From the NCBI RefSeq assembly GCF_001544695.2, contig NZ_FCOM02000010.1, positions 124,001-188,000 on the forward strand: a stretch of 64,000 nucleotides of DNA. Reading direction: 5' to 3'. How positions within the stretch are numbered: the stretch's first letter is position 1; every line of letters starts with the position of its first letter. The DNA is from Caballeronia arvi (GTDB taxonomy: Bacteria > Pseudomonadota > Gammaproteobacteria > Burkholderiales > Burkholderiaceae). A model generated the notes under the pieces. The model ran no database searches. It saw nothing but the letters and a program-made list of their open reading frames with translations, and was not told the origin of the DNA. Shown here piece by piece: positions 1 to 8,670 of the stretch. A program made the translations under genes and the position numbers.

Positions 1-202
1 GGCCGCCCGTCTGCGTCGCGGTCCGATGCCGCTCCATCAACGTCGATGGCACCGAAGGAAACCGCAGAACGCGCGCGAGCGCCGCGATTGCGTGAAACCT
101 GATTTGCCGGCCGGGTAATCGATCCGATGCTGCTCTGGCACGCTCGCCGCACGAAAGTCGCCGCCCGGCCGAGGCGCGACTCGCGACGTGAAGGTAAGAG
201 GA

Positions 203-1405
203 CTAGGCGAGCGCCACGCGCTTCATCTGCGGCACATAGTGCGTGCCGCGCGCGGGCACGGGCCGGAATTCCTCGAAAGGACGGCCCGTCAGTGCGGCGA
301 CGATACGCGCCGAAGCGCGCCCGTCGCCGTAGGGATTGACACTGCGCGCGAAGCCGGCGCGCGCGTCTTCGTCGTCGAGAAGCAGGCTCACTGCGCCGGC
401 GATCGCCGCGCTGTTCGTGCCGACGAGCATCGCCGTGCCTGCGTCGACCGCTTCGGGCCGCTCGGTGACGTCGCGCATCACGAGCACCGGCTTGCCGAGC
501 GTCGGCGCTTCTTCCTGCACGCCGCCGGAATCGGTGAGGACGAGCGTGGCGCGCTGCAGGAGCCGCACGAAGCCCATGTAGTCCTGCGGCTCGATCAGAT
601 AGACGTTCGGCGCATCGCCGAGCGCGCTGATCACCGTCGCCTGCACGTTGGGATTCAGATGCACCGGATAGACGATCTGCACATCGCGGCGTTTCGCGAT
701 GCGCGAGAGCGCGGCGCAGATATCGCGCAATCCTTGCCCGAAACTTTCGCGCCGATGGCCGGTGACGAGCACGAGTTGCTTGTCGGCATCGAGGAACGGA
801 AAGCGCGCATCGAGCTTTCGGCGCAGCGCATCGTTCGAATCGATGCGCGCAGTGGCGAAACGCAGCGCGTCGATCACCGTGTTGCCCGTGACGAACGCGC
901 GTCCGTGCAGCGTTTCCTTCGCGAGATTTTCATTCGAGCGATGTGTCGGCACGAACATCAGATCGCTGACGACATCGACCACGCGCCGGTTCATCTCTTC
1001 CGGCCACGGCTGCTGCAGATTGCGCGTGCGCAAGCCCGCTTCGACATGCGCGACCGGCACGCGCCGGTGAAACGCGGCGAGCGCCGCCGCCGTCGCGGTG
1101 GTCGTGTCGCCGTGCACGAGCACGCGGTCCGGTTTTTCTTTAGCGATGACTTCGTCGAGCGACGCGATCAGGCGCGAAGCCAGCCCGTTCAGGCTCTGGT
1201 TCTCCGACATGAGCGCGAGATCGTAGTGCGGCACGATATCGAAGAGATCGAGCACCTGCTTGAGCATCGAGCGATGCTGGCCGGTCACGCACACGATCGA
1301 ACGAACGTTCGGCTCGGCCTCCAACGCCTTGATGAGCGGCGCCATCTTGATGGCCTCGGGCCGCGTTCCAAAAATGGAAAGTATCGTTTTTCGCTTCGTG
1401 GTCAT
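203..1405 (-). CDS. wecB: UDP-N-acetylglucosamine 2-epimerase (non-hydrolysing)
   Basis: Cytoplasmic enzyme interconverting UDP-GlcNAc and UDP-ManNAc for surface polysaccharide synthesis. The 400-residue length fits WecB/MnaA. Visible family motifs are GTRPEAIKMAP near the N-terminus, HGDTTTA and HVEAGLRT in the first Rossmann lobe, TGHRRESFG and TDSGGVQEEAP in the second lobe. The reading frame is open ten codons further upstream (to 1435), but those residues lack family character, so ATG at 1405 is preferred; only a weak GGGA precedes it. No partner genes such as wecC are visible, because the window begins just downstream. The family call is secure; which polysaccharide it serves is unknown. 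Confidence 0.93.
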   Translation of the reverse strand: MTTKRKTILSIFGTRPEAIKMAPLIKALEAEPNVRSIVCVTGQHRSMLKQVLDLFDIVPHYDLALMSENQSLNGLASRLIASLDEVIAKEKPDRVLVHGDTTTATAAALAAFHRRVPVAHVEAGLRTRNLQQPWPEEMNRRVVDVVSDLMFVPTHRSNENLAKETLHGRAFVTGNTVIDALRFATARIDSNDALRRKLDARFPFLDADKQLVLVTGHRRESFGQGLRDICAALSRIAKRRDVQIVYPVHLNPNVQATVISALGDAPNVYLIEPQDYMGFVRLLQRATLVLTDSGGVQEEAPTLGKPVLVMRDVTERPEAVDAGTAMLVGTNSAAIAGAVSLLLDDEDARAGFARSVNPYGDGRASARIVAALTGRPFEEFRPVPARGTHYVPQMKRVALA

Positions 1406-1602
1406 GGTCCCGACGGCTGCGCAATCTTGTGACAAATTTCGATTGTATTTAGTCGCTTAGGACCACCCTCCAACTAAAATGTAAAAAAGTCTAACGACAG
1501 TTTCATTCCGCGAATTGGCGAGTTTTTGTCCATCTTGTTGCGGTGCTTTTTACCTGTTTAGTTAGTTTTGCGAATATCCGGACCGGATCGATGCCTTTCC
1601 TC

Positions 1603-1920
1603 TTATGAAAGATCGATGGCTTCGATGTCGATATCGAGCAGCGCGGAACTCATCGATTTGCCGTGCGCGTCGAGCGCGAGCGAACGCGTGACCCCTCCGC
1701 CGAGCGCATGCCCCAGCACGAAGTTGAATGCGTTCAGCAGCGGCAGTTCGTAGCGCACGACGTCGCCTTTCACGACATCGGCGAGATGCGCCTTCACGCG
1801 CTCGGGCGTCAGTTGCGCGCGCAGATGCGCGTAATGCTTCGCGTCGAAACAGATCACCGAGACGTTCAGCGTGTTGCCCTTGTCGCCGGTGCGGCCGTGC
1901 GCCAGTTCACGCAGTTTCAT
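1603..1920 (-). CDS. AtuA-like small subunit (ferredoxin-fold C-terminal domain protein)
   Basis: A 105-residue protein beginning MKLRELAHGRTGDKGN, the signature opening of the AtuA-like C-terminal domain found either fused to DUF1446 proteins or as a separate small gene. Its start lies inside the last codons of the upstream DUF1446 gene (14-base overlap, different frame), so the two are almost certainly translated as a pair. By family analogy it takes part in an acyl-CoA or hydroxy-acid pathway related to acyclic terpene utilisation. The actual substrate cannot be read from sequence. It is the last gene of the operon that begins with the CitMHS transporter. Confidence 0.8.
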   Translation of the reverse strand: MKLRELAHGRTGDKGNTLNVSVICFDAKHYAHLRAQLTPERVKAHLADVVKGDVVRYELPLLNAFNFVLGHALGGGVTRSLALDAHGKSMSSALLDIDIEAIDLS

Positions 1921-3265
1921 CGTCGATCTCCACGAATTCGAAAACGGGGTTCACATGCTCGCGCGCGAGCAGCACGGATTGCACGGCGATGACTTCGCGC
2001 GTCGTCTTGGTCACGCCGCCGCCGCCCGCCGGGCCGTTGGTATACAGCGTCTCGACTTCGTTACCGACGCGCGCCGCTTCCTTCGCGCTCGCCGTCCGCC
2101 CCGCCACGCGCACGCGGACTTCACAGGGATCGTCGTTGCGAGAGGCGAGCGCATCGCCATAAAGGGCGTTCACGCCGATCAGATCGAAGCGCAGTTCGCT
2201 CGTATCGACGCCCGTGAGCGCGAGACGTTCGCGCACGATATCGAGCGCGAGCCGCGCGCGGGCCACCGCGCCCGGTCCGCCGTAGGAAATCTGGCCTTCG
2301 CCGATATAGCCATCGACATAGGCGACGGAGACTTTCAGCGTACCGGTGCGGACGTTGCCGCGTCCGCCCGACACGCGCACGCGGTCTGGCGCTTCCTGCA
2401 TCACGCGCACCTGCGTGAAATCCGCGACGACGTCCGGCTGGAAGTAGCGCGCCGGATCGTGAATCTCGTAGAGCAGTTGCTCCTTGCAGGTCGCCTCGGT
2501 CACCGCGCCGCCCGCATGCGGCACCTTCGTCACGATGATCGAGCCGTCCGCGCTCACCTCGCCGACCGGAAAGCCGAGCCGCGCGAGATTGCTCACATCC
2601 TTGTAGCCGGGATCGGCGAAGTAACCGCCCGTCACCTGTCCCGCGCATTCGAGCAAATGCCCGACGACGGTCGCCTGCCCGAGCGTGTTCCAGTCGTCCA
2701 TCTTCCAGCCGAATTCGTGGATAAGCGGCGCCGTGAACAACGACGGGTCCGCGACGCGCCCCGTCAGCACGATATCCGCGCCCGCCGCGAGCGCGCCGAC
2801 GATCGGCGCCGCGCCGAGATACGCATTCGCCGATACGATGCGGTCCGCATACGCGCTCACTTCGTCGCCGGATTCCTCGAAACGCAGTGGCGAACGCAGG
2901 ACGACGTCGAGCACATCGTCGCCGGTGACCGCGGCGATCTTCAGTCCGTCGAGACCGAGCTCGCGTGCGATCCGCGCCGTCTTACGCGCCGCCGCATGCG
3001 GATTGGCCGCGCCCATGTTCGAGATGATTCGCACGCCGTTCTTCGCCGCGACGGGCAAGACCGCGCGCATGCGCGCTTCGAGCAGCGGATCGTAGCCGCC
3101 ATCCGGATCGTTGCGGCGCGACTGCTGCGCGATGGCGATCGTGCGTTCGGCAAGGCATTCGAACACGAGATAGTCGAGCGCGCCGTGTTCCGCGAGTTCG
3201 ACGGCCGGCTCGATGCGATCGCCGGAATAGCCCGCGCCCGCGCCGATTCTGATGATGTCTTTCAT
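1907..3265 (-). CDS. DUF1446 / AtuA-like acyclic terpene utilisation family protein
   Basis: A 452-residue protein starting MKDIIRIGAGAGYSGDRIEPA, typical of the DUF1446 (AtuA) family. Other conserved stretches include RIISNMGAANPHAAA, DIVLTGRVADPSL and GQVTGGYFADPGYKDV. The start at 3265 is favoured over the longer frame because an AAGGA ribosome site sits just upstream, overlapping the stop of the transporter gene ten bases away, which suggests translational coupling. AtuA in pseudomonads is linked to citronellol/geraniol catabolism, but here the partner is a citrate-type transporter, so a hydroxy-tricarboxylate or short-chain acid pathway is more likely. The function is an inference from context. 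Confidence 0.82.
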   Translation of the reverse strand: MKDIIRIGAGAGYSGDRIEPAVELAEHGALDYLVFECLAERTIAIAQQSRRNDPDGGYDPLLEARMRAVLPVAAKNGVRIISNMGAANPHAAARKTARIARELGLDGLKIAAVTGDDVLDVVLRSPLRFEESGDEVSAYADRIVSANAYLGAAPIVGALAAGADIVLTGRVADPSLFTAPLIHEFGWKMDDWNTLGQATVVGHLLECAGQVTGGYFADPGYKDVSNLARLGFPVGEVSADGSIIVTKVPHAGGAVTEATCKEQLLYEIHDPARYFQPDVVADFTQVRVMQEAPDRVRVSGGRGNVRTGTLKVSVAYVDGYIGEGQISYGGPGAVARARLALDIVRERLALTGVDTSELRFDLIGVNALYGDALASRNDDPCEVRVRVAGRTASAKEAARVGNEVETLYTNGPAGGGGVTKTTREVIAVQSVLLAREHVNPVFEFVEIDDETA

Positions 3266-3275
3266 GCTTTTTCCT

Positions 3276-4580
3276 TTACAGCGGGAACACGCCCAGCACG
3301 ACGCACGCAATCGTCATGACGATCGACGCGCCGAACAGCAGCGGGAACGTGAACTTCTGATGATCCGCGAGATCGATGCCGCACAGTCCGACGACGAGAA
3401 ACGTCGCGGGCGTGAGCGGGCTCACGGGAAAGCCGGTCGTCATCTGTCCGAGCAGCGCGGCCTGGCCGACATGCACCGGCGCCACGCCGAGTTGCGACGC
3501 CACTTCGGCGATCACGGGCAGCACGCCGAAGTAGAACGAATCGGGATCGAAGAGCATCGACAGCGGCATCGAAACAAGGCCGAGCACGACCGGAATATGG
3601 CCGGCCATCGCAGGCGGCACGAAGCCCACGGCCGCCTGCGCGATCGCCTTCAACATGCCGCTGCCCTGCATGACGCCGGTGAACACGCCCGCCGCGAGCA
3701 GAATGCCCGCCATCATCAGCGCGGCGCGCGCGTGGGCATCGATGCGCTTTCTCTGCATGTCGACGTTCGGGTAATTGACCATCAACGCGATGCACAGGCC
3801 GACCATGAACATGATCGCGGGCGGAATCTTCTCGCCCATCACGACCATCGTGCCGAGCACGACGATCGTCAGCACGATGTTGAACCAGAAGTTCTTCGGG
3901 CGGCGCAGCGCTTCTTCCTCCGGCGTGAGCTTGCGTTCGGGCATCGGAATCGAACCGTTCGCGCTCGAATAGCCGAGACGCTTTTCCTCGCGTCGGCCGA
4001 GCCACCACGCCATGCCGAACACGAACGCGAGGCCGATCGCCTGCACTGGAATCAGCGGATTGAAGAGCGATGAAATCGGCAGATGCAGCGACGCCGACGC
4101 GCGGATCATCGGCCCTGTCCACGGCAGGAAGTTGATGCCCGCCGCCATCGACACGGCAGCGGCGAGCACGCGCTTGTCCATGTTCAGACGTTCGTAGAGC
4201 GGCAGCATCGCGGGAATCGTCACGAGAAAGCACACGGCGCCGGAGCCGTCGAGATGGATCAGCAGCGCGAGCAGCGTCGTGCCCATCACGATGCGCGTCG
4301 GTTTCGTGCCGACCGCGCGCAGGATGCGGTCAATGATCGGATCGAGCGTGCCCGCATCCGTGATCGTGCCGAAATAGAGAATCGCGAACACGAACATGCC
4401 GACGACGGGCGCAAGACTTTTCAGCCCGTCGATGACGAACTTGCTCGTTTGCAGGCCGAAGCCGCCGATCAGCGACGCCGCGATCGGCACGATGATGAGC
4501 GCGACGAGCGGCGACATGCGTTTCGAAAGAATCGCCCCGAGCAGGACGACGATGGTGAAGAGGCCGAGCAACGGCAGCAT
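3276..4580 (-). CDS. CitMHS family citrate/carboxylate-cation symporter
   Basis: An inner-membrane carrier of 434 residues with about twelve hydrophobic segments. The start MLPLLGLFTIVVLLGAILSK and inner motifs such as GTKPTRIVMGTTLLALLIHLDGS and MTTGFPVSPLTPATFLVVGL (each shortened here to its core) match the CitMHS family, which imports citrate complexed with Mg2+ or Ca2+. The ORF frame extends far upstream over the LysR gene, but ATG at 4580 is the natural start. It heads the operon with the two AtuA-like genes and is divergent from the LysR gene, which probably controls it. The carried acid could be citrate, tricarballylate or a related compound. Confidence 0.88.
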   Translation of the reverse strand: MLPLLGLFTIVVLLGAILSKRMSPLVALIIVPIAASLIGGFGLQTSKFVIDGLKSLAPVVGMFVFAILYFGTITDAGTLDPIIDRILRAVGTKPTRIVMGTTLLALLIHLDGSGAVCFLVTIPAMLPLYERLNMDKRVLAAAVSMAAGINFLPWTGPMIRASASLHLPISSLFNPLIPVQAIGLAFVFGMAWWLGRREEKRLGYSSANGSIPMPERKLTPEEEALRRPKNFWFNIVLTIVVLGTMVVMGEKIPPAIMFMVGLCIALMVNYPNVDMQRKRIDAHARAALMMAGILLAAGVFTGVMQGSGMLKAIAQAAVGFVPPAMAGHIPVVLGLVSMPLSMLFDPDSFYFGVLPVIAEVASQLGVAPVHVGQAALLGQMTTGFPVSPLTPATFLVVGLCGIDLADHQKFTFPLLFGASIVMTIACVVLGVFPL

Positions 4581-4656
4581 GAGTCTGTCTCCGAATCTTG
4601 TTTTTTGATGGAGTCGAGAGTAAGTTCGAAGCGGCGATAACACAATTGAAATGATT

Positions 4657-4671
4657 TGATCGCAGCTATCA
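4657..4671. promoter_or_regulatory. TGAT-N7-ATCA dyad in the LysR/CitMHS intergenic region
   Basis: The 100-base gap between the divergent transporter and LysR genes is AT-richer than its surroundings and contains the dyad TGAT-CGCAGCT-ATCA, ending ten bases before the LysR start codon. LysR proteins usually bind an interrupted dyad in such a divergent promoter. The position suits autoregulation, but the assignment is inference from symmetry and place only. Confidence 0.4.
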
Positions 4672-4680
4672 CAATCCATA

Positions 4681-5577
4681 ATGGATCTGAATCTTCGCGA
4701 TATCCGCGCGCTCGTCGCCGTGGCCGAGGCGGGCAGCTTCACGCGCGCAGCCGAGAGGCTGCATCTGTCGCAGCCCGCACTGACGGTGCAAATTCGACGA
4801 CTGGAAGAAGCGGTCGGCGCGCGCCTCTTTGATCGCAACAGCCGCAATGTCGCGCTGACGCCGACGGGCCGCGAATTGCTGCCGCTCCTGCGCAAATCGT
4901 TGCGCGATATGGAGAACGTGCTGCGCGATGCGCGCGCGCTGGGCGAAGGCGAAAGCGGCACGATCCGCATCGCGTGCCTGCCCACGTTTGCGGCGAGCGT
5001 GTTGCCCGAACTCATCATCGGGATGAAGCGTGAAGTGCCGCGCGTCGCATTCCAGATTCGCGACGTCGTGGCGAGCACCGTGAATGCGCTCGTGCGCAAC
5101 GAGGAAGCGGATATCGGCCTCACGGGCGGCGAGCTTGCCGATCCGGCGCTGGAGGTGCTGCACGCGGGCGTGGACCGGCTCGTCGTGGTGTGCCCGCGCG
5201 AACATGCGCTGGCGAAGAAGCGGCGCGTGACGCCGGGCGATCTCGCGCGCTCGCCGCTCGTGCTGACCGCGCCGGGCACGAGCGTGCGCGCGGTCGTCGA
5301 TGCAGCGCTCGCCGAAACGCGCGACGCGCTCGATATTACGTGCGAGCCGACCTACATGATGACCGCCGTCGCGATGGTGCGCGGCGGCCTGGGCGTGACG
5401 ATCCTGCCAGAGACCGCGCGTGAAGTGCGCGCCGAGCCGGGGCTCGTGGCGAAGGCGATCGACCATCCGGCGTTCGTGCGGCCGATCGCGATCGTGAAGA
5501 AGAAAGGCAGGACGCTGCCCGCGGTGACGGAGCGCTTCGTGGAGTGCATGCGCGCCGCGATGAAAGCGCCCCGCTAA
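4681..5577 (+). CDS. LysR family transcriptional regulator
   Basis: A 298-residue regulator with the canonical LysR layout: winged helix-turn-helix in residues 1-60 (DLNLRDIRALVAVAEAGSFT, LHLSQPALTVQIRRLEE, LFDRN) followed by an effector-binding domain of the LysR_substrate type from about residue 88. It is transcribed away from the CitMHS/AtuA-like operon across a 100-base gap that holds a dyad, so it very likely senses a carboxylic acid and regulates that operon. It is full length with no missing parts. The effector is unknown. Confidence 0.92.
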   Translation: MDLNLRDIRALVAVAEAGSFTRAAERLHLSQPALTVQIRRLEEAVGARLFDRNSRNVALTPTGRELLPLLRKSLRDMENVLRDARALGEGESGTIRIACLPTFAASVLPELIIGMKREVPRVAFQIRDVVASTVNALVRNEEADIGLTGGELADPALEVLHAGVDRLVVVCPREHALAKKRRVTPGDLARSPLVLTAPGTSVRAVVDAALAETRDALDITCEPTYMMTAVAMVRGGLGVTILPETAREVRAEPGLVAKAIDHPAFVRPIAIVKKKGRTLPAVTERFVECMRAAMKAPR

Positions 5578-5585
5578 AAGCGCGC

Positions 5586-6644
5586 TTACTTCGCCATCGA
5601 CGCCATATCGATCACGAAGCGATACTTCACGTCGCTCTTCAACATGCGCTCGTAGGCCTTGTTGATTTCGTCCGCGCGGATCATTTCGATATCGGACGTG
5701 ATGCCGTGCTTGCCGCAGAAATCCAGCATTTCCTGCGTCTCCGCGATCCCGCCGATGAGCGATCCCGCGAGCGAGCGGCGCTTGAAGATCATGTTCATCA
5801 CCGAGGGCGACGGATGCGGATGCTCCGGCGCGCCGACGAGCGTCATCGTGCCGTCACGTTTGAGCAGCGCCATGAACTGATCCAGATCGTGCGATGCGGC
5901 CACCGTGTTCAGAATGAAATCGAAACTGTTGGCGTGTGCCGCCATCTGAGCCGCATCCTTCGAGATCACGACTTCATGCGCGCCGAGGCGCTTCGCGTCG
6001 TCGATCTTGCCCGGCGACGTCGTGAAGAGCACGACATGCGCGCCCATCGCGGCGGCGATCTTCACGCCCATGTGCCCGAGCCCGCCGAGACCCACGACAC
6101 CGACCTTGTGCCCTTTCTGCACGTTCCAGTGACGCAGCGGCGAATACGTCGTGATGCCCGCGCACAGCAAAGGCGCGACCGCCGCGAGTTCGAGATTCTC
6201 GGGGATGCGCAGTGTGAACGCCTCGTCGACGACGATCGCCGTCGAATAGCCGCCTGCCGTGAAACCGCCCGACTTTTTGTCCGGCGAGTTGTAGGTTTGC
6301 GTGAAGCTTTCGGGGCCGTCGCAGAACTGCTCGAGTCCTTCCTTGCAGGCAGCGCAGACGCGGCATGAATCGACCATGCAGCCGACGCCCGCGAGATCGC
6401 CCGCCTTGAACTTCGTCACGTCCGTGCCGACTTCGACGACGCGCCCGACGATTTCGTGCCCCGGCACGACCGGATAGTTCGAGGCGCCCCATTCGTTCCG
6501 GGCCATATGCAGGTCGGAGTGACACACGCCGCAGAACAGAATGTCGATGCGCACATCGTTCGGACCGACATCGCGGCGCTGGATTTCGAGCGGACCGAGC
6601 GGCTTGTCGGCTGCGGACGCTGCATAGGAATACGCTTTCAGCAT
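5586..6644 (-). CDS. Zinc-dependent NAD(P) alcohol dehydrogenase (YahK/cinnamyl-alcohol dehydrogenase type)
   Basis: A 352-residue medium-chain dehydrogenase. Catalytic zinc ligands are C41 (GVCHSDLH), H63-E64 (PGHE) and C161; the structural zinc lobe has C94, C97, C100 and C108. The nucleotide-binding motif GLGGLGHMG lies at 185-193. The closest subfamily by pattern is the broad-range aldehyde reductase/alcohol dehydrogenase group of E. coli YahK. It stands alone and converges with the LysR gene (8-base gap). Physiological substrate unknown; aldehyde detoxification is a common role for this group. Confidence 0.9.
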   Translation of the reverse strand: MLKAYSYAASAADKPLGPLEIQRRDVGPNDVRIDILFCGVCHSDLHMARNEWGASNYPVVPGHEIVGRVVEVGTDVTKFKAGDLAGVGCMVDSCRVCAACKEGLEQFCDGPESFTQTYNSPDKKSGGFTAGGYSTAIVVDEAFTLRIPENLELAAVAPLLCAGITTYSPLRHWNVQKGHKVGVVGLGGLGHMGVKIAAAMGAHVVLFTTSPGKIDDAKRLGAHEVVISKDAAQMAAHANSFDFILNTVAASHDLDQFMALLKRDGTMTLVGAPEHPHPSPSVMNMIFKRRSLAGSLIGGIAETQEMLDFCGKHGITSDIEMIRADEINKAYERMLKSDVKYRFVIDMASMAK

Positions 6645-7090
6645 GGTTTGCTTCCCTCTTTGATTCGAATCGTGTGAACAGGATTAGCGCTTGCTCCAGA
6701 AGGAGAAACGCGCTTGATGGGACATGCAAGATGGTTTATTTGTGTGCGACAGCGAACGCTTATTCACTGTCATCAACCAACGCGTTGCGAGTGATTTGCC
6801 GATCGCGCCGATACCTCGGCGAGCGGTCACTATGTCGGCAACGTCACTACTGTATGTCTTCGCGGCGATTCTTGCCGAAGCGACAGCGTGTGTAACGCTC
6901 TGCCAGAGAATTTGACAATCGTGCGCCCTTCGTCTGGCTCCCCGCTTAAGCGGGATTGTTCGACGGTCGGCGCGCTCTTATGCTTGTCATGCGCGCGGAG
7001 ACGACGAATCTTTTCGCGCGGCGCCGGGCGGTTCGCGCGCCCGGCGCCTGCTTACGATTCATTCGATTGGCACCTGGAGAAAGTCAGACC
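6645..7090. other. 446-base intergenic region with a perfect 14-bp palindrome
   Basis: This gap lies between the divergently oriented alcohol dehydrogenase and a small plus-strand gene, so it should hold both promoters. No ORF here has convincing codon use. The one clear structure is CCCGCTTAAGCGGG at 6941-6954, a perfect 14-base palindrome that could also fold as a 5-bp hairpin with a TTAA loop. A TTGACA occurs at 6912-6917, but no good -10 element follows at normal spacing. Its role is unknown. Confidence 0.4.
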
Positions 7091-7363
7091 ATGAAGGCGA
7101 AGGCAATCACGGTGAGCATCGACACGCCGGGCGGCGCGGTTTGCGCCCAATTCCATATCGATACGGGCCGACTCAGGATCTTCGAACGCGGCTTGCCGCG
7201 CGTCGAACTGTTTCCGCCGCATTCGTGGTTCACGGTGGCGTCGGTAGCGGGCAACAGCCGCTGGGGCACGCGGCCGCGCGAAGCGGATCTGCGTCTCGTG
7301 CTGGAAGATTATATTCAGCAACGCTTCGGCATGAACACGTTTCAGCATGAAGCGTTCATTTGA
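7091..7363 (+). CDS. Conserved-looking small hypothetical protein
   Basis: A 90-residue protein starting MKAKAITVSIDTPGG. The ATG at 7091 is chosen because a GGAGAAAG ribosome site lies just upstream; the longer frame upstream reads like noise. It is soluble, with alternating strands in the first half and a C-terminal helix rich in charged residues (READLRLVLEDYIQQRF). No signal peptide or membrane segment is visible. It converges with the next gene. I do not recognise a family and assign no function. Confidence 0.6.
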   Translation: MKAKAITVSIDTPGGAVCAQFHIDTGRLRIFERGLPRVELFPPHSWFTVASVAGNSRWGTRPREADLRLVLEDYIQQRFGMNTFQHEAFI

Positions 7364-7380
7364 TACGGATACCGAATCTT

Positions 7381-7818
7381 TTATCGGATGATCGATGACC
7401 GCGACGGTGGCCGATAACCCGGCACCTGATGCAACGCGCAGTCACACGCGGCCGAAAGCGCCGCCAGCCGCTCGACGCTCTCACGCATCTGGGTTTGTGT
7501 TTGCGTCACGGTCTCACGCAGCGCTTCGAGCCGGGGCATGAGCCGGTCCGCGATCACGTCGCACTCTTCCTTGCGCGTCAGTAACGCCTCGGCGTCTTCG
7601 CGCGCTTCACGCAGCTCCATCAGCGAAACGGCATTTTGCGCCTGCAGACGCGCATAGCTTTCGGCGAGTCCACCAAGGCCCATCGACCGCATGCGCTCGA
7701 CGAAATCGCGCATCGAGCGCAGCGCGAGTTCGCCTGCGTCGTAAGCCATGAACTGGGCGTCGTCGATCGAAAGCGAGATACGTCCTTCGGGCGTTGCGAA
7801 TTCGAGTTTGGTCGGCAT
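7381..7818 (-). CDS. Hypothetical coiled-coil protein
   Basis: A 145-residue protein if translated from ATG at 7818 (MPTKLEFATPEGRISLSI). The first 30 residues look like a short beta region and the rest is heptad-rich helix (residues about 45-125), with many Glu, Arg, Leu and Gln, suggesting a coiled coil. No signal sequence or membrane span is visible. No good ribosome site is seen for this start, and the frame stays open 40 codons further upstream, so the N-terminus is uncertain. Family not recognised. Confidence 0.5.
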   Translation of the reverse strand: MPTKLEFATPEGRISLSIDDAQFMAYDAGELALRSMRDFVERMRSMGLGGLAESYARLQAQNAVSLMELREAREDAEALLTRKEECDVIADRLMPRLEALRETVTQTQTQMRESVERLAALSAACDCALHQVPGYRPPSRSSIIR

Positions 7819-8111
7819 GAGAAAGGGGCGTGATAGTGAAGTTGCCCGCATTCTAAATACGCGTGTCGCAGACAAGCTTCGGAACACGGCGAAAGCGCTG
7901 TCCAACATACGAAATGCAGCATTGCGCACGACATTCACGCAAGCGCCATTCGTTTCGAAACCTGAAACGATGCGCGTCTCTTGCCGTGTCCTGATTCGAT
8001 GTAGTCAATCGACCATTACATGCGCCGCACTGCGGCATCGCCATTTTCAACTTGAAAAGAAGCATTCCATCTACCAACAATGGAATCGTCTTTCGTGCTG
8101 GCCAACCCACA

Positions 8112-8297
8112 ATGCCAACCCGAGATCTGCCGCACCAAATGGATGAAAAAGACGAAATACGCAAATCCGAAGAGTTGCGCAGCTTTTTGTTTCTGACCGT
8201 CGTGATGGTTCCTGTGCTCACGGTCATGATCATTGCCGCTTACGGATTCGCGGTCTGGTTTTACCAGATGTTGATTGGCGGCCCGCCACATCATTAA
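8112..8297 (+). CDS. napE: Periplasmic nitrate reductase accessory membrane protein NapE
   Basis: A 61-residue protein with a charged N-terminus (MDEKDEIRKSEELRSF) and one transmembrane helix (about residues 27-50), ending in a short GGPPHH tail. This is the NapE pattern, and it sits directly before napD. Its function in the family is poorly known; it is not essential for catalysis. The start could instead be the ATG at 8139, or an upstream ATG at 8052; the N-terminal residues before DEKDE are not conserved in character. First gene of the nap-ccm run. Confidence 0.8.
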   Translation: MPTRDLPHQMDEKDEIRKSEELRSFLFLTVVMVPVLTVMIIAAYGFAVWFYQMLIGGPPHH

Positions 8298-8322
8298 CGA
8301 GCGTCGCGACTACTTGAACTAA

Positions 8323-8670
8323 ATGGAGCACATGCCCGTCGATACCAACGACCGCCACGACGACAAGACGGACACGTCCTGCGAATTTCACATAGCTGGT
8401 GTCGTTGTATACGCCCGTATAGAAGCGCTGCAGCAAGTCATGCTCGCACTCGCCGAATTGCCGGGCGCTCAGGTGCACGGCACGAGCGCCGACGGCAAGA
8501 TCGTCCTCACGCTCGAAGCGGAACGCTCATCCTACGTTGCCGAGCAATTGCACGCAGTGCAGGCGATACCGGATGTCGTGACTACCGCGCTCGTCTATCA
8601 GCATCACGATCACGCCGATTCGCTCAGCGAGGACATCGCCGATGAAACTGACTCGTCGCGCGTTCATTAA
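8323..8670 (+). CDS. napD: NapD, chaperone for NapA maturation
   Basis: A 115-residue cytoplasmic chaperone that binds the twin-arginine signal of NapA until its cofactor is inserted. The core (residues about 20-95) shows the NapD ferredoxin-like pattern: [16 protein letters not shown], then [22 protein letters not shown] and [13 protein letters not shown]. The stop lies 29 bases inside napA, indicating coupled translation with its client. An alternative start is ATG at 8332. The C-terminal tail after the His-rich patch is probably disordered. Confidence 0.9.
   Translation: MEHMPVDTNDRHDDKTDTSCEFHIAGVVVYARIEALQQVMLALAELPGAQVHGTSADGKIVLTLEAERSSYVAEQLHAVQAIPDVVTTALVYQHHDHADSLSEDIADETDSSRVH

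Noticed and set aside
1..202. Possible ends of genes at the left edge, such as a minus-strand ATG at 37
   Set aside because: Only 12 codons are available before the window edge, and no frame in this stretch has recognisable protein sequence.
6724..6915. A 63-codon plus-strand ORF in the 6645-7090 gap
   Set aside because: No ribosome site, poor codon use and no family character.
7995..8008. TTCGATGTAGTCAA as an FNR box upstream of napE
   Set aside because: Only one half-site resembles the consensus (GTCAA); too weak to call.
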